NCBI RefSeq assembly: GCF_001617365.1
Contig: NZ_LVJR01000020.1
Coordinates: 33,574 to 97,573 of the forward strand
DNA: 64,000 nt
Source of the DNA: Rhodanobacter sp. FW104-R8
GTDB taxonomy: Bacteria; Pseudomonadota; Gammaproteobacteria; Xanthomonadales; Rhodanobacteraceae
Direction of reading: 5' to 3'
This document shows, piece after piece, positions 38,941 to 53,942 of this stretch (positions are counted from its first letter, which is position 1; each line of letters starts with the position of its first letter). The notes under the pieces are model-generated. The model was not told where the DNA came from and did not search any database. It was given only the letters and a program-made list of their open reading frames with translations. Both the position numbers and the translations under genes were made by a program.

Positions 38941-39328
38941 ATGCGGATGGTTGACCTTGCCTGACGGCGGCGTGATGCGCTGCACCCGCTCCTGGCGCCG
39001 GTGTGGCGGAGGGCGGTGCAGGACGGTGCGCGATGCGCAGCGAAGCGGCTCAATGTCAGGGTCAACAAGGTCGCGCCGCGGCTGGCGACGCCGTATTTGC
39101 CGGCGGTCTGACGGGCGGCCGTGCCGGCCGCCCTTGAATCGTGCCCGGAGTTGCGCTGGAATGAAACCTCGCCGCCATGGCGAGGACTCGTCCGGCCCAA
39201 CCCGCGCTTCGTGGGCGCCTGAGTGTAGCCGATGATGGTCCCGCCCGTCGTCACTCCTTGTTTTTCGGCCCCGGCCGCCCCATTGTTTTCCATCTGCCAA
39301 TTCTGGCCCCCAGCCACGGAGATCCCCG
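38941..39328. other. 388-nt divergent intergenic region rhlB<>trxA
   Basis: No gene seen. It holds the rhlB leader and the trxA promoter. Two stable palindromes are present: GGGCGGCC-GTGCC-GGCCGCCC (39113-39133) and CCTCGCC-GCCAT-GGCGAGG (39167-39185). Near trxA, CCTTGTTTTTCGG followed by CATTGT is a weak promoter candidate. The long leader and hairpins suggest post-transcriptional control of rhlB, but nothing specific is recognisable. Confidence 0.4.
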
Positions 39329-39655
39329 GTGAGCGACCTGATTACCCATGTGAATGACGACGCCTTCGAAGAGCAGGTGCTCAAGTCCGAAACCCCGGTG
39401 CTGCTGGATTTTTGGGCGGAATGGTGCGGCCCGTGCAAGGCCATCGCGCCGATGCTGGACGAGATCGCCCAGCAGTACGAAGGCAAGCTGCGCATCGTCA
39501 AGGTCAACATCGACCAGAATCAGCAGACCCCGCGCACCTACGGCGTCCGCGGCATCCCGACCTTGATGGTGTTCAAGAACGGCAAGGTCGAGGCCACCCA
39601 GATCGGCGCCGTCAGCAAGGGCCAGCTGACCCAGATGATCGACAAGGCCATCTGA
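39329..39655 (+). CDS. trxA: Thioredoxin 1
   Basis: Cytoplasmic disulfide reductase. The 108-residue protein starts at GTG 39329 with GGAG upstream. The active site WCGPC has Cys33 and Cys36, preceded by the buried Asp in LLDFWAEW, and the cis-Pro loop is GIPTLMVF. Everything expected for an active thioredoxin is intact. A GC-rich hairpin (39683-39709, AGCCTGCC / GGCAGGCT) without a T-run follows the stop, and rho lies 187 nt downstream. Confidence 0.97.
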   Translation: MSDLITHVNDDAFEEQVLKSETPVLLDFWAEWCGPCKAIAPMLDEIAQQYEGKLRIVKVNIDQNQQTPRTYGVRGIPTLMVFKNGKVEATQIGAVSKGQLTQMIDKAI

Positions 39656-39717
39656 CCCTCCCGTTGCCCGCCCGCTGCGCGCAGCCTGCCCGGCCCGGTC
39701 CGGCAGGCTCGCCAGGC

Positions 39718-39842
39718 TTTACGCCGATACGCGGCGAGTGCTAGATTCATCGCGTCCGTCGGGACAGTCCTGTCCCCCTGCGCCCTCCGCGCGACGCACA
39801 CCCTCCCTCCTGTAATTCAACGGCGCCCCGCGAGGATTGCCC
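39718..39842 (+). promoter_or_regulatory. rho promoter and C-rich leader
   Basis: TTTACG (39718-39723), a 17-nt spacer and CTAGAT (39741-39746) form a sigma70-like promoter. The roughly 90-nt leader that follows is very C-rich and G-poor between about 39767 and 39815 (CCTGTCCCCCTGCGCCCTCC, then CACACCCTCCCTCCTG), which is the composition of Rho utilisation sites. In E. coli rho is autoregulated by Rho-dependent attenuation in its leader, so the same is likely here. Confidence 0.5.
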
Positions 39843-41645
39843 GTGTCCGATACCGAAAACAAAGTCCCGAACGACGCCCAGGGCGCCGACGCCCGGCCCG
39901 TGGCCGAAGGCCGGCCCGAGCCGCGTGCCCGCGCGCCGCGCCGCACGGCCGCGGCGATTGCGGCGGCGAATGCGGAAAAGGCGGCAGTCGCCGACAAGCC
40001 CGCCGTTCCGCCAGCACCGGTTCCCGCAGCGCCCGCACCGGTAGCGGCCAGCCTGCCGGCGGAGCCGGCGGCCGTCCGCCCGGCACAAGAGCCGCGTGAC
40101 TTCGCGCCGCAGACCGCGCCGAACCAGGAGTCGCCGCAAGCCCAGCCAACCCCGGGCCAGGCGCAGAATCCGAATCCCGGCCAGGGCCAGAATCCGAACC
40201 AGAACCAGAACAACGGCGGCCGCGAGGGTCGCGAAGGTCGCGGCCGGCGGCGTCGCAACGAACGCGGCGGCAATCCGAACCAGCAACAGCAAGGGCGCCC
40301 GCAGGGCGGTGGTCATCCGCGCCCCAACCCGAACGGCCTGCCGGTGGACGACGACAACGCCGATCCGGGCAGCAACGACCGGGTGATCAACCTCACCGAG
40401 CTCAAGCGCATGAAGGCGCCGCAGCTGCTGGAATTCGCCGAGTCGCTGGGCGTATACGAAGGCGTCGCCCGCGCCCGCAAGCAGGACGTGATCTTCAACG
40501 TGCTCAAGGCGCACGCCCGCTCCGGCGGCGGCATCTGGGCCGAAGGCGTGCTGGAAATCCTGCAGGACGGCTTCGGCTTCCTGCGCTCGGCCGACGAGTC
40601 GTACCTGGCCGGCCCGGACGACATCTACGTGTCGCCCAGCCAGATCCGCCGCTTCAACCTGCGCACCGGCGACTACATCACCGGCCGCGTGCGCCACCCG
40701 AAGGAAGGCGAGCGCTACTTCGCGATGCTGCGCGTCGACGACATCAACGGCGATCCGCCGGAGGCGTCGAAGAACAAGATGCTGTTCGAGAACCTCACCC
40801 CGTTGTTCCCGCGCAAGGCCTTTCGGCTGGAGCGCGGCAACGGTTCGAGCGAGGACATCACCGGCCGCATCCTCGATTTGATCGCGCCGATCGGCAAGGG
40901 CCAGCGCGGCCTGATCGTCTCCCAGCCGAAGTCCGGCAAGACGATGATGCTGCAGAACATCGCCCAGGCCATCCAGTACAACCATCCCGAAGCGCACCTG
41001 ATCATGCTGCTGATCGACGAGCGTCCGGAGGAAGTGACCGAGATCGCCCGCACCGTGCGCGCCGAAGTGATCAGCTCCACCTTCGACGAACCGGCGGTGC
41101 GCCACGTGCAGGTCGCCGAGATGGTGATCGAGCGGGCCAAGCGCCTGGTCGAGCACAAGAAGGACGTGATCATCCTGCTCGATTCGATCACCCGCCTGGC
41201 GCGTGCCTACAACACCGTGATCCCCAGCTCCGGCAAGGTGCTCACCGGCGGCGTCGACGCCAACGCATTGCAGCGCCCGAAGCGCTTCTTCGGCGCCGCC
41301 CGCAACGTGGAGGAAGGCGGCAGCCTGACCATCATCGCCACCGCGCTGACCGAAACCGGCAGCAAGATGGACGAGGTGATCTACGAAGAGTTCAAGGGCA
41401 CCGGCAACATGGAAGTGCACCTGAGCCGTCGCATCTCCGAGAAGCGCGTCTACCCGGCGATCGACATCAACCGCTCCGGCACCCGCCGCGAGGACCTGCT
41501 GATCGACCCGGACATGCTGGCCAAGATCTGGATCCTGCGCAAACTGCTGCACCCGATGGACGAGCTGGCCGCGATGGAATTCATGCTCGACAAGATGAAG
41601 AACACCAAGTCCAACGACGAGTTCTTCAATTCGATGAAGCGCTGA
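39843..41645 (+). CDS. rho: Transcription termination factor Rho with N-terminal disordered extension
   Basis: Hexameric RNA-dependent ATPase that ends transcription. GTG 39843 has GAGGA upstream and gives 600 residues; E. coli Rho has 419. The first 180 or so residues are low complexity: Ala/Pro-rich (about 30-100), then Asn/Gln/Pro/Gly (about 105-130) and Arg/Gly-rich ([18 protein letters not shown]). The Rho core follows with the N-terminal helix bundle ([18 protein letters not shown]), cold-shock RNA-binding domain (GFGFLRS), Walker [12 protein letters not shown] and Walker [13 protein letters not shown]. The core is intact. Confidence 0.97.
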   Translation: MSDTENKVPNDAQGADARPVAEGRPEPRARAPRRTAAAIAAANAEKAAVADKPAVPPAPVPAAPAPVAASLPAEPAAVRPAQEPRDFAPQTAPNQESPQAQPTPGQAQNPNPGQGQNPNQNQNNGGREGREGRGRRRRNERGGNPNQQQQGRPQGGGHPRPNPNGLPVDDDNADPGSNDRVINLTELKRMKAPQLLEFAESLGVYEGVARARKQDVIFNVLKAHARSGGGIWAEGVLEILQDGFGFLRSADESYLAGPDDIYVSPSQIRRFNLRTGDYITGRVRHPKEGERYFAMLRVDDINGDPPEASKNKMLFENLTPLFPRKAFRLERGNGSSEDITGRILDLIAPIGKGQRGLIVSQPKSGKTMMLQNIAQAIQYNHPEAHLIMLLIDERPEEVTEIARTVRAEVISSTFDEPAVRHVQVAEMVIERAKRLVEHKKDVIILLDSITRLARAYNTVIPSSGKVLTGGVDANALQRPKRFFGAARNVEEGGSLTIIATALTETGSKMDEVIYEEFKGTGNMEVHLSRRISEKRVYPAIDINRSGTRREDLLIDPDMLAKIWILRKLLHPMDELAAMEFMLDKMKNTKSNDEFFNSMKR

Positions 41646-41694
41646 GCAGCCGGGGACGGGAATCGCAAGATACGCCGATCCCGTCCTGCCATGG

Positions 41695-41724
41695 AACGGC
41701 GGCCACGGGCCGCCGTTTTTCTTC
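41695..41724 (+). terminator. Rho-independent terminator after rho
   Basis: Perfect 10-bp stem AACGGCGGCC / GGCCGCCGTT with an ACG loop followed by TTTCTTC. It lies 50 nt past the rho stop. An intrinsic terminator here makes the end of the rho transcript independent of Rho itself. Confidence 0.9.
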
Positions 41725-41864
41725 GCGGGCGGGCCTGATCCAGCTCAGGGCACCACCGGTCCGAACCGGGTCCAATGAGGTTCCGACCCCGCAACCCGCG
41801 ACACCCCCTTTTCGTCGCCTTGCGCCGCCCCCATAGTGTCGGCTTCCCCAGCGAGGCTTCGCCC

Positions 41865-43232
41865 GTGTCCATACCCAGTGCCGTCAAGAGCACCCCGATC
41901 CAGGGCCGCCAGCAGCTTGCCGATTACCTCGCTGCCGGCGAGAAACCCCGCGAGGCGTGGCGTATCGGCACCGAGCACGAGAAGTTCGGCTTCCGCACCG
42001 ACGATCTGCGCCCACCCCCGTTCGAGGGCGAGCGCGGCATCCGCGCGCTGCTCGAAGGCATCGCGGTGCGCTACGGCTGGGAGATCGCCCGCGAGGGCGA
42101 GATTCCGGTGGCGCTGTCGCGCGGCAAGGCCTCGATCACGCTGGAGCCGGCTGGCCAGTTGGAACTCTCCGGCGCACCGCTGGAGACCATCCACCAGACC
42201 TGCTGCGAGGTGAACTCGCACCTGGAGGAGGTGCGCTCGGTGGCCGACGGCATGGGCCTGGGTTTCCTCGGCATGGGCTTCCAGCCGAAGTGGCGCCGCG
42301 ACGAGATGCCGTGGATGCCCAAGGGCCGCTACAAGATCATGCGCGAGTACATGCCGAAGGTCGGCTCGCTGGGCCTGGACATGATGACGCGCACCTGCAC
42401 GGTGCAGGTGAACCTGGATTTCTCCAGCGAAGCGGACATGGTGAAGAAATTCCGCACCAGCCTCGCGCTGCAGCCGATCGCCACCGCGCTGTTCGCCGAT
42501 TCGCCGTTCACCGAAGGACGGCCGAACGGCTATCTGTCGTACCGCTCGCACATCTGGACCGATACCGATCCGGACCGCACCGGCATGCTCGACTTCGTGT
42601 TCGCCAACGGCTTCGGCTACGAGCGCTACGTCGACTACATCCTTGACGTGCCGATGTACTTCAGCTACCAGGACGGCCGCTACATCGACCTGGCCGGCCA
42701 GGACTTCAAGCGCTTCCTGGCTGGCGAGCTGCCGACGCTGCCGGGCACCCACGCCACCATGAAGGACTTCGCCGACCACCTCACCACCGCCTTTCCCGAG
42801 GTGCGCCTGAAGCAGTACCTGGAGATGCGCGGCGCCGACGGCGGTCCGTGGAACCGCCTGTGCGCGCTGCCGGCGTTCTGGGTCGGCCTGCTGTACGACG
42901 ACGAGGCGCTCGATGCAGCGTGGGACCTGGTCAAGGACTTCACCCGCGAGGAACGCCACGCGCTGCGCGACGGCGTACCGAAGCACGCGCTGAAACTGCC
43001 GTTCCGCAACGGCACTGTGCGCGATCTCGCCGAGGAGGCGCTGAAGATCGCCGGCCATGGCCTCAGGCGTCGCGCCCGCCTCAACCGCAACGGCGCCGAC
43101 GAGAGCATCTTCCTCGAACCCATGATCGAGATCGTGCAGGCCAACCAGACCCCGGCCGAACGCAAGCTGGAGCTGTTCCACAGCGCGTGGAACGGCAGCG
43201 TCGATCCGGTGTTCCGCGAGTTTGCCTACTGA
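41865..43232 (+). CDS. gshA: Glutamate-cysteine ligase, plant/alphaproteobacterial GCS2 type
   Basis: Catalyses the first step of glutathione synthesis. GTG 41865 with GAGG upstream gives 455 residues; an open frame extends 30 codons further without similarity. The sequence belongs to the GCS2 class found in plants, alphaproteobacteria and xanthomonads: [27 protein letters not shown] and [17 protein letters not shown] are its substrate and metal-binding segments. It is unrelated in detail to E. coli GshA. No gshB is visible. It converges on pyrC. Confidence 0.94.
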   Translation: MSIPSAVKSTPIQGRQQLADYLAAGEKPREAWRIGTEHEKFGFRTDDLRPPPFEGERGIRALLEGIAVRYGWEIAREGEIPVALSRGKASITLEPAGQLELSGAPLETIHQTCCEVNSHLEEVRSVADGMGLGFLGMGFQPKWRRDEMPWMPKGRYKIMREYMPKVGSLGLDMMTRTCTVQVNLDFSSEADMVKKFRTSLALQPIATALFADSPFTEGRPNGYLSYRSHIWTDTDPDRTGMLDFVFANGFGYERYVDYILDVPMYFSYQDGRYIDLAGQDFKRFLAGELPTLPGTHATMKDFADHLTTAFPEVRLKQYLEMRGADGGPWNRLCALPAFWVGLLYDDEALDAAWDLVKDFTREERHALRDGVPKHALKLPFRNGTVRDLAEEALKIAGHGLRRRARLNRNGADESIFLEPMIEIVQANQTPAERKLELFHSAWNGSVDPVFREFAY

Positions 43233-43309
43233 GCCCGCCGATCCGAGCGGCAGGTATCCGGAACACCTAGCAAGCTCGGGGCGGCCGTCCGGAGCGACCG
43301 CCGCCCGAA

Positions 43310-44362
43310 TCAGCGAGCGGTCGTCTCCACCATCGACCATGCGACTGAGCCGCCCGCCCGCATCGGCTTGCAGGCCGATCCGGCCAGCGGGTACTCATCC
43401 GGCACGATCCATGGCGTGCGCTCGAGCGTGATGCGATCCCGGTTGCGCGGCAACCTGTAGAAATCCGGGCCATGGAAGCTGGCAAACGCTTCCAGCCGAT
43501 CCAGCCGGCCCGCCTGCTCGAACGCCTCGGCATACAGCTCCAGGGCCGCATGAGCCGTATAGAGCCCCGCGCATCCGCAGGCCGACTCCTTCGCTTCGCG
43601 CGGATGCGGCGCGCTGTCCGTGCCGAGAAAGAAGTGCGCGTCGCCACTGGTGGCCGCCTGCAGCAAGGCGGTGCGATGCGTCTCCCGCTTGAGGATCGGG
43701 GCGCAGTAGTTATGCGGACGGATGCCACCCTCGAACAGCGCGTTGCGGTTGAGCAGTAGATGATGCGCGGTGATCGTGGCCGCCACGTTGGCCGGGGCGC
43801 GGCTGACGAAGTCGACCGCGTCGCGGGTGGTGATGTGCTCCAGCACCATGCGCAAGGCCGGAAACCTGGCCTGCAGCGGCATCAGGTGGCGTTCGATGAA
43901 GACGCGTTCGCGATCGAAGATGTCGATGTCCGGATCGGTGACCTCGCCATGCAGCAGCAGGGGCAGCTCGTGCCGCTCCATCACCTCGATCACGCGGTAC
44001 ACCCGCGACAGTTCGCGCACGCCGGATTGCGAATTGGTGGTGGCGCCGGCGGGGTAGTACTTCACCGCAAAAACGCTGTCGCTGTCTTTCGCACGCGCGA
44101 TCTCCTCGACCGGCGTGTCCTCGGTGAGGTACAGCGTCATCAGCGGCTGGAAGCGCGCGCCCGGCGGCAGGCTGGCCAGAATCCGCCGCCGATAGTCTTC
44201 AGCCTGCGCAACCGTGGTCACCGGCGGCTTCAGGTTCGGCATCACGATGGCGCGCGCAAAACGCTGCGCGGTATGGGCGATCACCGAGGCCAGTGCGTCG
44301 CCGTCGCGAAGGTGCAGGTGCCAGTCGTCGGGGCGGGTGATTTCTATGCGCGTTGGCGTCAT
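43310..44362 (-). CDS. pyrC: Dihydroorotase, type II
   Basis: Closes carbamoyl aspartate to dihydroorotate in pyrimidine synthesis. The 350-residue protein has the metal-binding HxH in [11 protein letters not shown], the carboxylated lysine segment [15 protein letters not shown], histidines in LLLHGEV and MVLEHITT, and the catalytic Asp in [11 protein letters not shown]. It is the short E. coli-type enzyme, so it should be active without a partner ATCase. It stands alone; REP and repeat DNA lie upstream. Confidence 0.95.
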   Translation of the reverse strand: MTPTRIEITRPDDWHLHLRDGDALASVIAHTAQRFARAIVMPNLKPPVTTVAQAEDYRRRILASLPPGARFQPLMTLYLTEDTPVEEIARAKDSDSVFAVKYYPAGATTNSQSGVRELSRVYRVIEVMERHELPLLLHGEVTDPDIDIFDRERVFIERHLMPLQARFPALRMVLEHITTRDAVDFVSRAPANVAATITAHHLLLNRNALFEGGIRPHNYCAPILKRETHRTALLQAATSGDAHFFLGTDSAPHPREAKESACGCAGLYTAHAALELYAEAFEQAGRLDRLEAFASFHGPDFYRLPRNRDRITLERTPWIVPDEYPLAGSACKPMRAGGSVAWSMVETTAR

Positions 44363-44502
44363 GACTGGCGAGCCTGGGTTGCGATCGGAGACCGTAATGG
44401 TATCGCGCAGGCGCGCTCCGGGCCTGCGCCGAGTGCATACATTGCAAGCAAGAGCTTGGGCCTCCTGCGGAGGGCGAAATCCCTTTCCCTTGCGTAACCC
44501 AT

Positions 44503-44526
44503 GTAGGAGCGCGCTTGCGCGCGATG
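44503..44526 (+). repeat. Single REP unit
   Basis: GTAGGAGCGC, then GCTTGCGC and GCGATG, make a 24-nt unit of the same family as the doublet at 11215-11293. It lies in the pyrC upstream region at the edge of the long repeat element. Confidence 0.7.
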
Positions 44527-44589
44527 CTCTTGCCTCGTTCAGAGCGAAAGCTCCAGAGGCAAGGGCTTTCGTCTGCCTACGGCAGCCGA

Positions 44590-45141
44590 GTTACTTTTCT
44601 CTTGCGTGGCCAAGAGAAAAGTAACCCAAAGAGAAGGCCACCCCGATGGCGCGCCCTTCGGGTGCGCGGGTGGGCTACGGGGTTTGTCGACAGGGCATCC
44701 TGCCCTGACGACAAACTGGCCGGCATCCCTGCCGGCCACCCTGCGGGCTTTCCTTCGCCCACCCGCCGCGCCATAGGGGCCCGGGCAGAGCAGCGCGCAT
44801 CCTGCGCGCACTTCTCAGAAGAGCCATACCAACAACCAAAGCAAGAGCAACGGCACGCTGCTTCGCTCTGGTTCAGGCTCCAGCTTACGCTTTTGCTTCT
44901 GCGCTTCATCACCGAGTGCGGGCCACGATGGCCCGCCGCTCTACCCGGGGTCCCTTGCGCGGCGGTGAGGCGGGGACGACAGGCCGCGCAGCGGGAACCG
45001 ACAGGGATGTCGGTTCCTTTTCGCACGGGCAGGATGCCCGTTCGAAAAGCCCGACCCCGGCTCACGGACTTGCCGGGCACGATGCCCGGCAAGCGCCAAG
45101 CGGGGTGGCCTTTCTCTTTGGCCACGCAAAGAGAAAGTAAC
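44590..45141. repeat. Chain-of-hairpins intergenic repeat element (bipartite, inverted)
   Basis: A 552-nt non-coding element bounded by GTTAC and GTAAC. The left end folds as a 15-bp perfect hairpin (GTTACTTTTCTCTTG / CAAGAGAAAAGTAAC, 44590-44625). The right end mirrors it (TTTCTCTTTG / CAAAGAGAAA, 45111-45136). Between them are seven hairpins at 44691, 44718, 44793, 44918, 44994, 45017 and 45072 with unrelated stems but a shared apex CA-N3/4-TG. Long open frames cross it on both strands, but they are a by-product of GC-rich palindromes. A related half-copy is at 62229-62461. Confidence 0.8.
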
Positions 45142-45217
45142 TCGGGCGCCAAGGGCGCACGAAAGCTTTTGCTTTCACGAGAGCCAAGGCTCACGGCAAA
45201 CCGAATCTGATTTCGCG

Positions 45218-45721
45218 CTAGAACTTCCCGCAAATTTCAATCCGTTTGCGAGCGCCCTCCTCACCTATCAAGAGCGCCAAACAATAATCGTGTAGTTCGT
45301 GCGTGAACCTTTTCGCCAACGAAGAAATCAAGGACCAGAATGGGAGTTCCTTGACCCCGATCTTTATGTAACGGAACTCATGCGTCTCGTAATGCCTACT
45401 CAAACTAGACACGAGTTGTCGGTCAAGGTCATCGAGCGAAACCAAGTTGTTAAGGCCGAGGCTTTCGGCCTCCGCGATCAGGCCACTGAGATTGTGTCCG
45501 AGTAGCGGTCCACGCAGCCGACTGTTCTTTAAGCCCTTCGAGAGCAAATAGGCCTTCAGGCTCAGCTCAATCGATTGGGCAATGAGATTGTAAGCGAGCA
45601 TCAGCAACCTGCTCTCCAGTGGATTGCAATCACCGATCACTTGTTCGGCAGCAATGCGGTAATACTCCGCGTAGCGCAGCATGCCGAACGACGAGGGCTC
45701 ATTAATTTCATCGCCAATCAC
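45218..45721 (-). CDS. HEPN-like hypothetical protein
   Basis: An all-alpha protein of about 167 residues from GTG 45721, which has GAGG upstream; the open frame reaches TTG 45769, and ATG 45682 is another candidate. The segment LIAQSIELSLKAYLLSKG followed by GHNLSGLIAEAESLGL resembles the core of HEPN domains (a helix with Lys-Ala-x-Leu, then Gly-His-(Asn/Asp)-Leu). The RNase motif Rx4-6H of toxin HEPNs is not clear. GC content is visibly lower than its neighbours, suggesting transfer. It lies directly after hemB on the same strand and abuts the hairpin repeat. Confidence 0.6.
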   Translation of the reverse strand: MIGDEINEPSSFGMLRYAEYYRIAAEQVIGDCNPLESRLLMLAYNLIAQSIELSLKAYLLSKGLKNSRLRGPLLGHNLSGLIAEAESLGLNNLVSLDDLDRQLVSSLSRHYETHEFRYIKIGVKELPFWSLISSLAKRFTHELHDYCLALLIGEEGARKRIEICGKF

Positions 45722-45769
45722 GCAGATGACCTCAGAGAATCGACATGCCCTACTACTTCTCTGCCTCAA

Positions 45770-48556
<2,787 letters not shown>

Positions 48557-48667
48557 GATCGCCCGGCACGCGCAGGGCGGCCCAGCCTGCCGGATGCGGC
48601 CGGTGCTGGACGCTGGCCCGCATTCACGGCAGGCTTGCTGCTTTCCGTGTCCCCTTCTGGAGCCTCG

Positions 48668-49675
48668 ATGCGCGTTACCGCCCCCACCCTGCTCGTCGAT
48701 CTCGGCGGCACCAATGTCCGTTTCGGCGTGGCCGACCCGTCGCGCGACAAGCCGCTGCTGCCCGACAGCATCCGGCGCTACCGCGTGGCCGAGCACGACT
48801 CGCTGGTGGCTACCGCGAAGCACTACCTCGCCGACACCGGCCTCAAGGTGAGCCGCGCCATCGTGGCCGCCGCCGGGCGCATCGTCGATGGCGAGACGGT
48901 CAAGGTCACCAACAATCCGTGGGCGATCTCGGCGCAGCAGACCGCCAGCGCGCTGGGCCTGGAATACGTGCACCTGGTCAACGATTTCGCCGCGCAGAGC
49001 ATGGCGGTGACCCTGCTGCAGGGCGACGACCTGGTCGACGTGGGCATGGTGCCGCGCCCGGTGGTGGGTGCCGAAGCCGAGCAGACCTTCGCCGTCGTCG
49101 GCCCCGGCACCGGTCTGGGCGTGGGCGGCCTGCTGGTGCGCGGCGGCCACTGCAGCGTGCTGCAGACCGAGGGCGGCCACGCGGGCTTCGCCGCGCACAC
49201 GCCGGAGGACATCGCCATCCTCGACTACCTCAACCACAAGTTCGGCCGTGTCTCCAACGAGCGGCTGATCTGCGGCCAGGGCCTGGTGAACCTGTACGAC
49301 GCGATCTGCCACATGGTCGGCGCGCAGCCCGAGGCGCTCAAGCCGGAGGACATCACCGCCCGCGCGAAGGACGGCAGCTGTTCGCTGTGCACGCGCACGG
49401 TGGAGACCTTCGCCGGCATCTTCGGCAGCGTCGCCGGCGACCTGGTGCTCACGCTCGGCGCGTGGAACGGCGTCTACCTCACCGGCGGCCTGATCCCGAT
49501 CCTGCTGCCGTGGCTGGAACGCGGCCGCTTCCGCGAACGCTTCGAGGCCAAGGGCCGCTTCCGCGACATCATGGAGAAGGTGCCGACCCAGGCGATCATG
49601 AACCCCGAGCCGGGCCTGCTCGGCGCGGCGGCGCTGGCGGTGCTGGAGTCGGGGCGCTCGCTGCTGCCGCGATAG
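48668..49675 (+). CDS. glk: Glucokinase
   Basis: ATP-dependent glucose kinase of the ROK-independent Glk family, 335 residues from ATG 48668 (GGAG six bases upstream). The phosphate loop is LLVDLGGTNVRFGVAD, the sugar-binding catalytic segment HLVNDFAAQSMAV carries the Asp base, and the adenosine motif is VVGPGTGLGVGGLL. It feeds glucose into glycolysis or the Entner-Doudoroff pathway. The HAD phosphatase gene follows by 34 nt, suggesting an operon. Confidence 0.94.
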   Translation: MRVTAPTLLVDLGGTNVRFGVADPSRDKPLLPDSIRRYRVAEHDSLVATAKHYLADTGLKVSRAIVAAAGRIVDGETVKVTNNPWAISAQQTASALGLEYVHLVNDFAAQSMAVTLLQGDDLVDVGMVPRPVVGAEAEQTFAVVGPGTGLGVGGLLVRGGHCSVLQTEGGHAGFAAHTPEDIAILDYLNHKFGRVSNERLICGQGLVNLYDAICHMVGAQPEALKPEDITARAKDGSCSLCTRTVETFAGIFGSVAGDLVLTLGAWNGVYLTGGLIPILLPWLERGRFRERFEAKGRFRDIMEKVPTQAIMNPEPGLLGAAALAVLESGRSLLPR

Positions 49676-49709
49676 CCCATCCGCCTGGCCGATCCGGGAG
49701 AAACCGCCC

Positions 49710-50393
49710 ATGCCCCGCCACGACACCGCCTTCCTGTTCGACCTCGACGGCACGCTGATCGACAGCGTCTACCAGCACGTGCTGGCGTGGAAGGAGGCGC
49801 TGGACGGGGAAGGCGTGGAGCTGTCGGTGTGGCGCATCCACCGCAAGATCGGCATGAGCGGCGGGCTGTTCGCGAACATCCTGCTGCGCGAGACCGGGCT
49901 GGCGATCACCGAGGAGCGCCTCGACCGCCTGCGCCGACGGCACGCCGACGCGTTCAACCGGCAGCATGCCCAGGGTTCGGTGCGGCCGCTGCCGGGTGCG
50001 CGCGAGCTGCTGGATTACCTCACGGCGCAGGGCATCCCGTGGGCGATCGCCACCAGCGGACGGATGGAAACCGCCGCACCCAACCTGGCGGCGCTCGGCG
50101 TCGACCCGGCGCAGGTGCCGGTGGTGACGCGCGACCAGGTGCGCCACGCCAAGCCCGATCCGGACCTGTTCCTCGCCGCCGCCGCGCGGCTGGGCGTGGA
50201 CATCCGGCAATCGCTGGTGATCGGCGACAGCGTGTGGGACATGCTCGCCGCGCAGCGCGCCCGCGCGCTCGGCGTCGGCCTGCTCGCGGGCGGCTATGGC
50301 CTGGCCGAGCTGCAGCAGTCCGGCGCATTCCGCGTGTACGACGACCCGGCCGACCTGTTGCGCCACGTCGATGAAGTGGCCGCGCGTGATTGA
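49710..50393 (+). CDS. HAD family phosphatase (phosphoglycolate phosphatase/beta-PGM-like)
   Basis: A 227-residue HAD hydrolase, subfamily IA, with a helical cap. Motif I is FLFDLDGTLIDS (Asp nucleophile and acid), motif II is AIATSG, motif III Lys is in HAKPDPDLF and motif IV is VIGDSVWDM. Substrate could be a sugar phosphate or phosphoglycolate; the position directly after glk favours a sugar phosphate but does not prove it. GGGAG precedes ATG 49710. Confidence 0.88.
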   Translation: MPRHDTAFLFDLDGTLIDSVYQHVLAWKEALDGEGVELSVWRIHRKIGMSGGLFANILLRETGLAITEERLDRLRRRHADAFNRQHAQGSVRPLPGARELLDYLTAQGIPWAIATSGRMETAAPNLAALGVDPAQVPVVTRDQVRHAKPDPDLFLAAAARLGVDIRQSLVIGDSVWDMLAAQRARALGVGLLAGGYGLAELQQSGAFRVYDDPADLLRHVDEVAARD

Positions 50394-50497
50394 GCCTGCG
50401 GCCGTCGCTGAACCGCACGCCCGCGCATCATGAAAAATTAATCCCCAGTGCGCGGTCCGGGGGTAGGCTTCTTCACCATCCGCTCACGGAGCCGCCC

Positions 50498-50815
50498 ATG
50501 CGCCGCCTCGCCGCCAGCCTGCCGCTAGCCCTGCTGCTTGCCGCATGCTCGCCCTCGCCGGCGCCACCGCAAGCCGGCGCCGGCCGGAACGCGCCGGCGG
50601 ATGCCGCACTCGGCTCGCCCGAATGGTACGTGTGGGTCGACCGCTCGCTGCACATCGGCGACAACGGCCACGGTCCCGAGCACGGCTCGCCCGCATGGAA
50701 CCAGGCCGTGCAAAACAAGCTGGGCCAGGAAGCGCCGCAATCGGAACCCGGCTCGCCGCAGTGGCAGCAGTCGGTGGATGCGCTGCTGCGCGCGCGGCTG
50801 CCGCCGTCGTCCTGA
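50498..50815 (+). CDS. Small hypothetical lipoprotein
   Basis: A 105-residue secreted lipoprotein from ATG 50498 (frame open upstream to 50390). The signal peptide RRLAASLPLALLLAAC ends in the lipobox LAAC. The mature part has two similar halves, GSPEWYVWVDRSL and GSPQWQQSVDALL with an intervening GSPAWNQAVQNKL, that is, three copies of G-S-P-x-W. I know no function. It ends 8 nt from the convergent SNF2 helicase. Confidence 0.75.
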   Translation: MRRLAASLPLALLLAACSPSPAPPQAGAGRNAPADAALGSPEWYVWVDRSLHIGDNGHGPEHGSPAWNQAVQNKLGQEAPQSEPGSPQWQQSVDALLRARLPPSS

Positions 50816-50823
50816 CGGGCGTC

Positions 50824-53847
<3,024 letters not shown>

Positions 53848-53942
53848 GCGGTCCGCGGCGACGACCAAAACATTGAGCTTAGCAGTGCGGCGGCAGGATG
53901 CGACCGTCGCCGGCGCGACAAATCGCGTCGCCGCCGGCGGGG

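Noticed and set aside
44577..45233. A 218-codon open frame on the minus strand, and several plus-strand frames, across the hairpin-chain repeat
   Set aside because: The frame follows the palindromes, repeats similar peptides in both halves and has no ribosome site; it is explained by GC-rich repeat DNA, not a gene.
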